A program made the position numbers and the translations under genes. This document shows positions 25,209 through 32,758 of a stretch of DNA of 64,000 bases, piece by piece. Source of the stretch: Nocardioides aquaticus (GTDB lineage: Bacteria > Actinomycetota > Actinomycetes > Propionibacteriales > Nocardioidaceae). The notes below the pieces were generated by a model. The model did not search any database, was not told the origin of the DNA, and saw only the letters and a program-made list of their open reading frames with translations. The first letter of the stretch is position 1. Every line of letters begins with the position of its first letter. The stretch spans positions 3,348,001 through 3,412,000 of the forward strand of contig NZ_CP075371.1 in NCBI RefSeq assembly GCF_018459925.1. Reading direction: 5' to 3'.

Positions 25209-26291
25209 ATGCTCGTCACCGCCTCCACGGTCCTGGACACGCCTGACAACCTGCGGCGGTTCGTGGCCGACAACCTGGCCTCGGGCGTGGACCACATGGT
25301 GGTCTTCCTCGACGCGCCGGGAGCGGCGGGACAGGCCGAGGCCCGTGCCCACCTCGAGGGGCACCCGCACGTGACGCTCGTCGCCTGCGACCGGTCGTGG
25401 TGGCACGGCGACCGGCCGGAGCGCCTCAACGTGCGGCAGCGGATCAACGCCAACGTCGCCCTGGCCCTGTTCGACGGGGTGGAGGAGGTCGACTGGGTGG
25501 TGCACGTCGACGGCGACGAGGTGGTCGACGTCGACCCGGACGCCCTCGCCTCGGTCCCGGCCGAGGCGCCGGCCCTCTGGCTGGCCCCGTGCGAGGCGGT
25601 GAGCACCATGCACCCCGTCGGCCGCCCGACGGCCTTCAAGCACCTGCTCGACGACGACGACCTCCACCTGCTCGCGGTGCTCGGCGTCATCGACCAGCCG
25701 ACCAACCAGGCCTTCTTCCACGGCCACGTCCTCGGCAAGTCGGGGGTACGGCCCGGCGCCGGGCTGCGGCTGACCCTCCACGACCCGGTGACCCCCGACG
25801 GGGACCGTCCTCCGCCCGGCGCGCGCTACGAGCACCCGGGCCTGCGGGTGCTCCACTTCGACGCCGTGTCCGGCGAGGACTTCGTGCGCAAGTGGCGGGC
25901 GATGAGCGCGGCCGGTCCGGTGGCCCTGCGGCCGGACCGCGTGCCGATGGTGCGCGCCCTGCGACGGCTGGTGCAGATGGACCTGCCGGACGAGGTCGCC
26001 TCCCGGTACCTGGCCCGCATCTACGAGGCGACCACGCAGGACGACGTCGGCGTCCTCGAGGACCTCGGCCTGCTCCTGCACGTCGACCCGGGCGCGGGCC
26101 GGCACCGCCCGGAGGTGCTGCCCCCCGCCGCGGCCGACCGGGTCTCCGCCCGCCTGGACGAGCTCCGCGCCGCAGGCAAGCGGTCGTACCACGTCAACCA
26201 CCGCCCCGCGCCGGGCGGCGCGGACGGACCTCGTACCGGTCCTGCGACCGACCGACCGGGCCTGCTGCGACGTCGCCGCGACCGGTCCTGA
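25209..26291 (+). CDS. Glycosyltransferase-like protein of the sulfotransferase island
   Basis: A 360-residue protein. ASGVDHMVVFLDAPGAAGQAEA resembles the first alpha/beta unit of GT2_4/GT92 proteins, and VDWVVHVDGDEVVDVD gives a DxDxE-type metal motif. NVRQRINANVALALF and FDAVSGEDFVRKWRAMS are other conserved-looking segments. The tail is Arg/Pro rich with no membrane segment. It is shorter on motifs than the protein at 18240, so enzyme class is likely but not certain. It is divergent from the exonuclease-PLD gene and convergent with sulfotransferase 5. Confidence 0.68.
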   Translation: MLVTASTVLDTPDNLRRFVADNLASGVDHMVVFLDAPGAAGQAEARAHLEGHPHVTLVACDRSWWHGDRPERLNVRQRINANVALALFDGVEEVDWVVHVDGDEVVDVDPDALASVPAEAPALWLAPCEAVSTMHPVGRPTAFKHLLDDDDLHLLAVLGVIDQPTNQAFFHGHVLGKSGVRPGAGLRLTLHDPVTPDGDRPPPGARYEHPGLRVLHFDAVSGEDFVRKWRAMSAAGPVALRPDRVPMVRALRRLVQMDLPDEVASRYLARIYEATTQDDVGVLEDLGLLLHVDPGAGRHRPEVLPPAAADRVSARLDELRAAGKRSYHVNHRPAPGGADGPRTGPATDRPGLLRRRRDRS

Positions 26292-26300
26292 GCGCCGGCG

Positions 26301-27446
26301 CTACCCGCGTCGCAGCCGGCGCCGGAGCGCGCCGAGCCCGCGCCTGAGCCGTCGTGCACCCACCGGGGACGCCGCGGGTGCCGGGGGCGCCGGGACGCGA
26401 CCCGGCGCGTCCTCCCTGCGCAGCCCGGCCAGCTCGGAGCGCAGCTCCCGGACGTCGTGGAGCATCCAGGCGACCAGGGCGACCGCGACCTCGGCGACCT
26501 CGGCGTCGCTCACCGAGGCCGGTCGTCGGCGCACGTCCCGGTCCGCCGGGACCAGCAGGTCCTCCAGGCGTCCGCTCACGTCGAAGCCCTGCTGCCGCAG
26601 GTAGGCCACGCTCTCCTCGCCGCGTCGCACGCAGTCGGCGACCTGGTCCTCCTCGGGCCAGAACCGCTCACCGCCGCGCGTCGCCAGGCGCTCGTCCGCC
26701 AGGAAGCTGCGCAGGTAGACGCCCTTGTCGAAGGCGCGGGAGAACCCCTCCAGCCGACCGTTGACCCGCCGCAGCGTCTCGGCCTCGGCCACCCCCATCG
26801 AGGCGTTCGCGAAGGAGCCGGACAGGTCGCAAACGTCGGGGTCGACCCCGAGCAGGCCCGCGAAGCGTCGCCACACGTCGTCGCGGTCGGCGCCCGGGTC
26901 GAGGACGAGCACGTGCACGCGTTCGGGCGGCACCGACGGCGCCCAGCGCTGCAGCACCAGCCGCAGGTCCAGGGTGCGCCAGTCCCAGGTCGCCCGCGGG
27001 TCGGCGGACTCGGTGCGGCCGTAGTCGGCCATCGGGGTCGTCGAGCCGTTCTTCAGGCTCTCCTGCCAGCTGGCGGTGAACAGTCCCAGCGGCTCGCGCG
27101 CCGTCACCACGAGGTGGACCTCGGCGGGGGCCAGGGAGGCCACCGCGCGCGCCGCCTGCTCCTGCGAGGCCGCGGCCAGGAACTCGTGGCTGACCAGGCC
27201 GGTGCCCGGAGCCGCGGCCAGCTCGGCGCGCACCCGGTCCCAGGCAGACCTCTGCCGGGGCGGCTTGTGCCGCTGGTGCGGGTCCTCCCGGATCGTGCGG
27301 GACGACCAGAGGTGGTCGCGCCGCTCGCTGCCGGGCACCGTCACGCCGGCGCGCGCGAGCGCCTCGCGGTTGCTCCACACGATGGTCTGCAGGTAGCTCG
27401 TGGCGGTCTTCGGCAGGCCGAGGTGGAGCAGGACGCGGTCGACCAC
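26301..27446 (-). CDS. Sulfotransferase-fold protein 5
   Basis: A 381-residue homologue: P-loop HLGLPKTATSYLQ (the usual Gly-Thr-Thr is Ala-Thr-Ser), second motif TAREPLGLFTASWQES with Arg, Ala at +8 and Trp-Gln at +10/+11 as in paralogues 1, 3 and 4. The C-terminal 40 residues are Pro/Ala then Arg-rich. Its GTG follows the TGA of the coiled-coil gene with no gap, and that gene overlaps the LicD fusion, so the three are one transcription unit. Sulfonate transfer is unproven given the altered motifs. Confidence 0.72.
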   Translation of the reverse strand: MVDRVLLHLGLPKTATSYLQTIVWSNREALARAGVTVPGSERRDHLWSSRTIREDPHQRHKPPRQRSAWDRVRAELAAAPGTGLVSHEFLAAASQEQAARAVASLAPAEVHLVVTAREPLGLFTASWQESLKNGSTTPMADYGRTESADPRATWDWRTLDLRLVLQRWAPSVPPERVHVLVLDPGADRDDVWRRFAGLLGVDPDVCDLSGSFANASMGVAEAETLRRVNGRLEGFSRAFDKGVYLRSFLADERLATRGGERFWPEEDQVADCVRRGEESVAYLRQQGFDVSGRLEDLLVPADRDVRRRPASVSDAEVAEVAVALVAWMLHDVRELRSELAGLRREDAPGRVPAPPAPAASPVGARRLRRGLGALRRRLRRG

Positions 27447-27671
27447 TCAGATGCTCGCGTTGAACTGCTCGATCGCCTGCCGGATCCGCTCCTCGTCCCG
27501 GCCCGCCATCGGCACCAGCAGCTCCTGCACGACGTCGGTCAGCTCCGCCAGGCGCATGTTGTGCCGCCGCATCTCGCTGACCTCGGCCTCCAGGTCGGCC
27601 ACCCGCTGCTCGAGCTCGGCGTGGCGCGCCGCGCCCAGCCTGTTCCACGGTCCTCTTGGAGTCACGCTCAC
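27447..27671 (-). CDS. Short coiled-coil protein (DUF6752-like)
   Basis: A 74-residue protein with a heptad-type helix (HAELEQRVADLEAEVSEM), then a second helix with VVQELLVPMAGRDEERIRQ. It lacks signal and membrane segments. The GTG at 27671 overlaps the stop of the LicD fusion (GTGA) and its own stop abuts the sulfotransferase 5 start, so it is translated between the two enzymes. It resembles small proteins seen beside Nocardioides sulfotransferase genes; the family name is given from memory with low certainty. A scaffold role is inference. Confidence 0.6.
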   Translation of the reverse strand: MSVTPRGPWNRLGAARHAELEQRVADLEAEVSEMRRHNMRLAELTDVVQELLVPMAGRDEERIRQAIEQFNASI

Positions 27672-29284
27672 CACTCTCCCACCATCAGCACCGACGACGG
27701 TCGCCGGGCGCGGCGCGAGCCGTCCGTCCCGGCGCCGTCGTCCCCGTCGTCGTCCCCGTCGTCGTCCCCGTCGGCCTCGTCGGCGTCCTTGCCGTGGTCG
27801 AACCTGGCCACGACCCTGACGTCCCGGGCACCGGCCGCCCGCCACTGCGCGGCCACCTCGTCGGCGTCCAGCGCGCCGACGGTCCACTCCGTGCCGGGCG
27901 TCCCGCCCACGAAGAAGTGGGCGTGGACCGAGCCCCCGTCGCGCAACGCCATCGAGCAGAACCGCGCGAAGCCCTGGCAGCCGCGCGGACCGACGGCGTC
28001 CAGGAGGTGCTCGGCCAGGATCACCCGCGCGCCGGGCTCCCTCACGAGCCGGGCGCCCTCGCCGAGCACGCTGCGCAGCTCGGTCAGGTTGAGCGAGCGC
28101 ACCGTCAGCGGCAGCCCCTCCCCCGCGAGCTGCTCCTGCGCCGACTCGAGCGGGAAGGTCACGAAGTCGTAGGCCACGGTGGTCAGGCCCTGGCGCGCGA
28201 GCCAGAGGGAGTCGGCACCCCGGCCGGCACCGACGTCGAGCACCGTGGCGCCGGCGGCGACGGCGGCCTTCCGCGCGCTGCGCGCCGCCGTCGAGGGCCG
28301 GCGCCTCGGCAGGTGGCGCTTGCGCAGCGCGTAGCGCCGCTGCCAGGTCTTGAACCCGGGACGCAGCCCGCGGAACCAGTCGTCGAGGGCGCGGGTCGTG
28401 CGCCGCGGGGTCTCGAACTTGAAGGACGGGTCGGGCACCCGCCAGCCGCGGCCGTAGGTCGCCTCCAGCAGCCGCTCAGGCTGCGCCGGGACGGGCACCT
28501 CCACGCCCTCGATCGTCGCGGTGCCGAGCGGGAAGACCCACTCCCGCTCGAAGTCGGTGCCGATCTCCCCCATCAGGTAGAGGCGCCCCGCGTCGAGGAA
28601 CCCGCCGAACACGTCGAGGCCGCGCTTGATCCCGTCGGCCTCCGGCACCATGACCTTGAACGCCGCACCGCTGTAGCGCACGACCTCGTACCCGAGCCGG
28701 ACCACCGCCCGCTGCAGGTGGAACGACTCGCGCACGACGTCCACGGGCGACCCGTGCCGGCTGACGTAGCCGATGTCGGCGTCGGAGTCGTGGCCGAGGA
28801 CCGCCCCCTCCCGCACCGCGCCCAGCAACGTGCCGTACGCCACGAAGGGCTCGACCCCGGCCTGGCGGAGCACGTCGAGCACGGAGCGCACCGCGCCCAC
28901 CAGCGCGTCGATGTCGTGCCGGTCCCGGGTCTCGAAGGTCGGCACCAGACGACCGGACTTGTCGATCCCCAGGTGCACCCCCTCGGGGTTCACGACCGCG
29001 ACGCGACGGTCCTCCGGGGTGAACACGACCTCGTCGTCGAAGTGCACCGCCCCGTCCGCGGGGTCGCGCACGGTGACCCGGGCGCGGCCCTGCAGGTAGC
29101 GCTGCAGGGGAAGGGGCCACGCCGCCAGCCGCTCGCCCCGTCCCTCGCCGGGCGCGGTGTCGCGCTGGGCCCAGAAGGACCACACCCGCGTCCCGTCGAG
29201 CAGCACGTCCACCGCACCCTCGTCCGGACGGTGCAGCCGCACGCCCCGGCCGTCGACCAGGCGGACCTTGAGGTCCCGACTCAC
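27668..29284 (-). CDS. LicD-like nucleotidyltransferase-fold domain fused to a SAM methyltransferase
   Basis: A 538-residue fusion. Residues 1-110 form an uncharacterised beta-rich region. Residues 120-300 carry the LicD motif FVAYGTLLGAVREG followed by GHDSDADIGYV (metal Asp residues), as in phosphocholine/phosphoethanolamine transferases acting on surface glycans. Residues 340-500 form a class I methyltransferase with VLDVGAGRGADSLWLARQG and ILAEHLLDAVG. Before the C-terminus comes an Asp/Gly repeat (DGDDDGDDDGDD) coded by 12-bp repeats near 27740-27773. The GTG at 29284 starts 7 nt after the PLD stop. A transferase plus methylase could build a methylated phospho-substituent. Confidence 0.75.
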   Translation of the reverse strand: MSRDLKVRLVDGRGVRLHRPDEGAVDVLLDGTRVWSFWAQRDTAPGEGRGERLAAWPLPLQRYLQGRARVTVRDPADGAVHFDDEVVFTPEDRRVAVVNPEGVHLGIDKSGRLVPTFETRDRHDIDALVGAVRSVLDVLRQAGVEPFVAYGTLLGAVREGAVLGHDSDADIGYVSRHGSPVDVVRESFHLQRAVVRLGYEVVRYSGAAFKVMVPEADGIKRGLDVFGGFLDAGRLYLMGEIGTDFEREWVFPLGTATIEGVEVPVPAQPERLLEATYGRGWRVPDPSFKFETPRRTTRALDDWFRGLRPGFKTWQRRYALRKRHLPRRRPSTAARSARKAAVAAGATVLDVGAGRGADSLWLARQGLTTVAYDFVTFPLESAQEQLAGEGLPLTVRSLNLTELRSVLGEGARLVREPGARVILAEHLLDAVGPRGCQGFARFCSMALRDGGSVHAHFFVGGTPGTEWTVGALDADEVAAQWRAAGARDVRVVARFDHGKDADEADGDDDGDDDGDDGAGTDGSRRARRPSSVLMVGEW

Positions 29285-29291
29285 CGCGCCA

Positions 29292-30599
29292 TCAGTCCAT
29301 CTCGAGGTTCGCGTAGGGGTCGACGCCGTCGATCGGCCCGGTCCCGAAGAGGAACCCGTCCACGATGCGCCCGTCGGACCGCGCCTGGCGGGCCTGGCTG
29401 TAGCGGTTCGCGCCGTTCCGGTCGAAGAAGCGGTACCAGCGGTCGATGTGCGCCGAGTACTGCTTGGTGATGCCCGCCCGGTAGGTCACCCCGATGTTCT
29501 CGTCGGAGCGGGCCGCCACGTCGGACCAGTTCTGGGAGCCGTTCAGGGTCGCGTACCCGTTGCGCTTGCCCGCCACGTTGCCGACGACGGCCATCGACTT
29601 CATGTGGAAGTAGTCGTCGAACTGGCCGTCGTTGTTGGTGTCACGGACCATGTGGGCCAGCGGCACGGGGCCGCGCCGGCTGGGCTGGCGCAGCATCCGG
29701 CCGACGTCGAGACCCATCACCGTGTAGCCGATGCGGACGTCGCACCCGCCGACCCACAACGACCGGACCTTGCGGGCCAGCCGCATCCCACGGTCCTCAC
29801 GCATCACGTCCGGGGCGATCCGGATCCTGGTCCGGCCGGAGGCGGTGTTCGTGGCGCCCTGGCAGCGGACCTTGTCGAGCAGCTGCATGACCGGGTCCGG
29901 CGACCGGCGGTCGGCCCCCGGGAAGAAGGCCAGCTGGTCGCGTCCCGACCTCCACGAGGTGTACGGGCGCGCCAGCGCCTTGTCCTGGGCCATCTGCTCG
30001 AAGACGCCGAGGGCGAAGTCGTACGGGCCGGGCCGGTTGGTGAAGGTCTGGACGTCGTTCCACTGGTTGTTGCCCGAGGTGCTGGTGAGGTTGGCCGAAC
30101 CCTGCATCAGGACCTTCTCGGCGTTGCCCGTCTCGGAGAACAGGAAGAACTTCGCGTGCGCGGCGCCGCCCCGGCCGCGGCACGACTGGCGGCACGCGCG
30201 CGCCCAGCTGCGCACGTCCGCGGTCTGGTTGCCCCGCTGCAGACCGGCGCGCAGCTTCGCGTAGTCGTCGCGTCCGTCGTCGGAGACGTTGCCCCGCGAC
30301 TGCAGCAGGCGCACCCGCACGCCGCGCTCCTGGGCGGCCAGCAGCGTCCTGACCGCGATCGTGGAGTTGAAGTTCCAGCTCATGATGTCGATCTGCGCCC
30401 CCCGCGGCGTGGCCCGGATCGACCGGTAGACCTTGCTCAGGATGGCGTTCTGCGCAGCACGGTCGCCGTAGGCGTTGTTGAAGGTGATGCCGTCCCTGGG
30501 CGTGTAGTCGGCGGAGGCCGCCGGCACGCCGACGAGGGACACCAGGAGACCGGCGACCGCGGCGACCGCGATGGCAGAGGCGTGCTTCATGAGCTGCAT
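29292..30599 (-). CDS. Secreted phospholipase D-like protein (intact copy)
   Basis: A 435-residue exported protein: signal peptide to about residue 35 (ASADYTPRDG), then two PLD-type half domains. Half 1 has HAKFFLFSETG and, downstream, GSANLTSTSGNNQWND; half 2 has FHMKSMAVVGN and NGSQNWSDVAARSDEN. These are HxK...N patterns in which the distal Asp of HKD is not obvious, a trait of the divergent bacterial PLD-like group. A 4-Cys pattern (CRQSC, CQG, GGCD) suggests disulfides. The ATG at 30599, with GGAAGGA eight nt upstream, is chosen over the longer open frame. Possible phosphodiesterase on a lipid or wall polymer. Confidence 0.83.
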   Translation of the reverse strand: MQLMKHASAIAVAAVAGLLVSLVGVPAASADYTPRDGITFNNAYGDRAAQNAILSKVYRSIRATPRGAQIDIMSWNFNSTIAVRTLLAAQERGVRVRLLQSRGNVSDDGRDDYAKLRAGLQRGNQTADVRSWARACRQSCRGRGGAAHAKFFLFSETGNAEKVLMQGSANLTSTSGNNQWNDVQTFTNRPGPYDFALGVFEQMAQDKALARPYTSWRSGRDQLAFFPGADRRSPDPVMQLLDKVRCQGATNTASGRTRIRIAPDVMREDRGMRLARKVRSLWVGGCDVRIGYTVMGLDVGRMLRQPSRRGPVPLAHMVRDTNNDGQFDDYFHMKSMAVVGNVAGKRNGYATLNGSQNWSDVAARSDENIGVTYRAGITKQYSAHIDRWYRFFDRNGANRYSQARQARSDGRIVDGFLFGTGPIDGVDPYANLEMD

Positions 30600-30700
30600 G
30601 AGTGGTTCCTTCCTCGGGGTGCGCGAGGGAGACCGCGCACCGGTCACGCTACCCGGGCCGGCGCCGGAGGGGCGCTCGCTCGCCGAACGGCCGGCACGCC

Positions 30701-30724
30701 GGCCCGGTGCGGTCGCACCGGGCC
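30701..30724. terminator. Terminator hairpin between the two PLD-like genes
   Basis: GGCCCGGTGCG and CGCACCGGGCC form an 11-bp perfect inverted repeat around a 2-nt centre (a 10-bp stem with 4-nt loop), 17 nt after the stop of the upstream PLD gene. It would separate that gene from the downstream PLD-LicD operon. Confidence 0.6.
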
Positions 30725-30740
30725 GACGCGGTCGGGCGGG

Positions 30741-32047
30741 TCAGTCGAGCTCGACGAGGGCGTAGGGGTCCACGCCGTCGACCGGGGCCGTGCCGAACAG
30801 GAACCCGTCGACGAGCCGGCCGTCGGCGTTGGCCTGGCGTCCGTAGACGTAGCGGTTGGACCCTCCCCGGAACTGGTTGAACCAGTAGGTGAGGTGCTCC
30901 TCGTAGCGCAGGGTGAGCCCCTGGCGGGAGGAGATGCCGATGTTCTCGTCGGACCGGGCGGCCGAGGTGGAGAAGTTCGCCGACCCGTTCAGCGTCACGG
31001 TGCTGCGACGGTTGCCGCCCATGTTGCCCTTGATCGTCATGGCCTTCATGTGGAAGTAGTCGTCGAACTGACCGTCGCCGTTGCCGTCGCGCACCAGGTG
31101 GACCAGCGGGACCGGCCCGCGGCGGCTGGGCTTGCGCAGCATCCGCCCGACGTCGATGCCCATCACCGTGTAGCCGATGCGCACGTCGCACCCGTCGACC
31201 CACAGCCGGCGCAGCTTGCGGCCCAGCGCCATGCCCCGGTCCTCGCGCATGGCGTCGGGGGCCACCAGGATCCGGGTGCGGCCGCTGGCGGTGTTGGCCG
31301 CGCCGCGGCAGCGGACCCTGTTCAGCAGGCCTGCGACCGGGTCGGCCGACCCGCGCCCTGCGATGGGGAAGAAGGCCAGGCGGTCCGGCCCGCCCCGCCA
31401 GCTGGTGTACGGGCGACGGGCCGGCTTGTCCTTGGCCATCTGCGCGAAGACCCCCGCGCGAAGCCGTAGCCGCTGTTGCTGCCGCTGGTGGTGCGGACGT
31501 CGTTCCACTGGTTGCTGGACGCGGCCGTGGTCAGGTTGGCCGAGCCCTGGATCAGGACGTTGCGCGCGCGACCGGACTGCGAGAAGAGGTAGAACTTCGC
31601 GTGCGCCGCGCCACCTCGGCCCCGGCAGGACTGGACGCACGTGCGGGCCCAGCTGCGTCGGGCCTTGTCGCGGCCGCGGTTGCCCCGGTCCAGGCCGGCC
31701 CGCAGTCGCTTGAAGGTGGGGTTGTCCACCCGCGTCAGGTTGCCCTTGGCCATGAGCACGTTGACCTTCACGCCGCGCTTCTGGGCGCGGAGCAGCGCGT
31801 CGGTGGCGGTCGGGGACGCGTAGTTCCAGGTCATGATCTGGATGTGCGCGCCCCGCGGGGTCGAACGGATCGTCTTGACGATCTTGTCGACGATGCTGCG
31901 CTGCGCTGCCCCGTTGCCGGTCGCGCTGTTGAAGGTCGGCCCGCTCCTGGGGGTGTACTTGCCTGCCTGGGCGGGGGCTCCGGCCATCAGTGACAGCACC
32001 ACGGCCATCGCTGCCACCACGGCACAGATCGATCTCTTGACCATCAT
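30741..32047 (-). pseudogene. Secreted phospholipase D-like protein, second copy, with one frameshift
   Basis: Paralogue of the gene at 29292 split into two frames. The 5' frame gives signal peptide, HAKFYLFSQSG and GSANLTTAASSNQWND; it goes wrong after SNSGYGFA. The 3' frame resumes with GVFAQMAKDK, the same position as GVFEQMAQDK in the intact copy, and continues through FHMKAMTIKGN, NGSANFSTSAARSDEN to the stop. Restoring one base in the C5 run at 31451-31455 joins them into about 435 residues, the length of the paralogue. Either a real recent mutation, slippage control or a sequencing error. Start: ATG at 32047 with GAAGGG upstream; nearby in-frame ATGs at 32053 and 32044. Confidence 0.8.
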
Positions 32048-32198
32048 CGTCATCCCTTCGGCGCCCCGGTCCCGGGGGAGTGCCCGGGCGCCATCCTGTT
32101 CATTGCCATGTCACCGACCAGAAGTCCTCTGGACGGGTGCTGCGGGTCGTTCCGGGCGCTGTGGCCCTGTCGTGGGCGCCGGGGTGGCGGGGGTGGCG

Positions 32199-32633
32199 CT
32201 AGGCGCGGCAGCTGGCGACGGACGCGCGGTACTCGCGGTCCTGCTCGAGAGGAGTGGTCCCCTCGCGCACGAGGCCGCCCACCACGCCGTACCAGCGGTC
32301 GTCGAAGGTGACCAGGCGCTGGCCCGACGAGCACCCCAGCGCCTGCCTCTCCACGAAGGAGTCGCCGTCGTTGCACCCGGCGTAGCTCCGCGGGATGGGG
32401 CCGCCGGTGACCCACACCTCGGCGCAGTCCGGTGCGTCGGGGTCCGCCGCCGGCGCCGACGGCGTCGCCGTCCCGCCGTCGGCCGGCTCGCTCGGCGTGC
32501 TGCCGGCTGCGGGGTCGGAGGCGGCCCGGTCCTCGTCCGCCCCGTCCTGACCGCACCCTGCGAGCAGCACGACGCAGAGCAGTGCCGGGAGGACGGGAAC
32601 GCCCGACAGCCCGAGCCGTCCGAATCCATGCAT
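32199..32633 (-). CDS. Small secreted lipoprotein
   Basis: A 144-residue protein. VPALLCVVLLAGCGQDG-type signal with lipobox LLAGC near residue 26 predicts lipid anchoring. Residues 28-65 are Ser/Pro/Asp/Glu linker. The folded part has four spaced Cys (DCAEVW, AGCNDG, LGCSSG, ASCRA) suggesting two disulfides, and a DDRWYGVVGG segment. No family recognised. It is transcribed divergently from the MgtE-N/CBS gene and has a TACAGT box 6 nt before its ATG. A 151-nt gap to the PLD gene holds an imperfect hairpin (32060-32092). Confidence 0.75.
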   Translation of the reverse strand: MHGFGRLGLSGVPVLPALLCVVLLAGCGQDGADEDRAASDPAAGSTPSEPADGGTATPSAPAADPDAPDCAEVWVTGGPIPRSYAGCNDGDSFVERQALGCSSGQRLVTFDDRWYGVVGGLVREGTTPLEQDREYRASVASCRA

Positions 32634-32639
32634 GCCGTC

Positions 32640-32645
32640 ACTGTA
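32640..32645 (-). promoter_or_regulatory. -10 box TACAGT of a probable leaderless lipoprotein transcript
   Basis: TACAGT on the minus strand is 6 nt upstream of the ATG at 32633 with no binding site between. Confidence 0.45.
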
Positions 32646-32758
32646 GGTGATCGGAGCCCGCTCGCCCCGCTCCCGCTCCGGGGCGGGGCGAGCCCGGCCG
32701 GGGACGCCCGGGACGACCGGTAGCCTCGGCCACCCCACCACCGACGTCGAGGAATGGC

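Noticed and set aside
30600..30647. Upstream extension of the PLD-like gene to 30647
   Set aside because: The extra 16 residues are basic and unlike a signal peptide; the ATG at 30599 has a good binding site and yields a normal signal.
17021..32053. Prophage, integrative element or genomic island with mobility genes
   Set aside because: No integrase, transposase, tRNA-end duplication or attachment sites were seen; only gene content makes it accessory.
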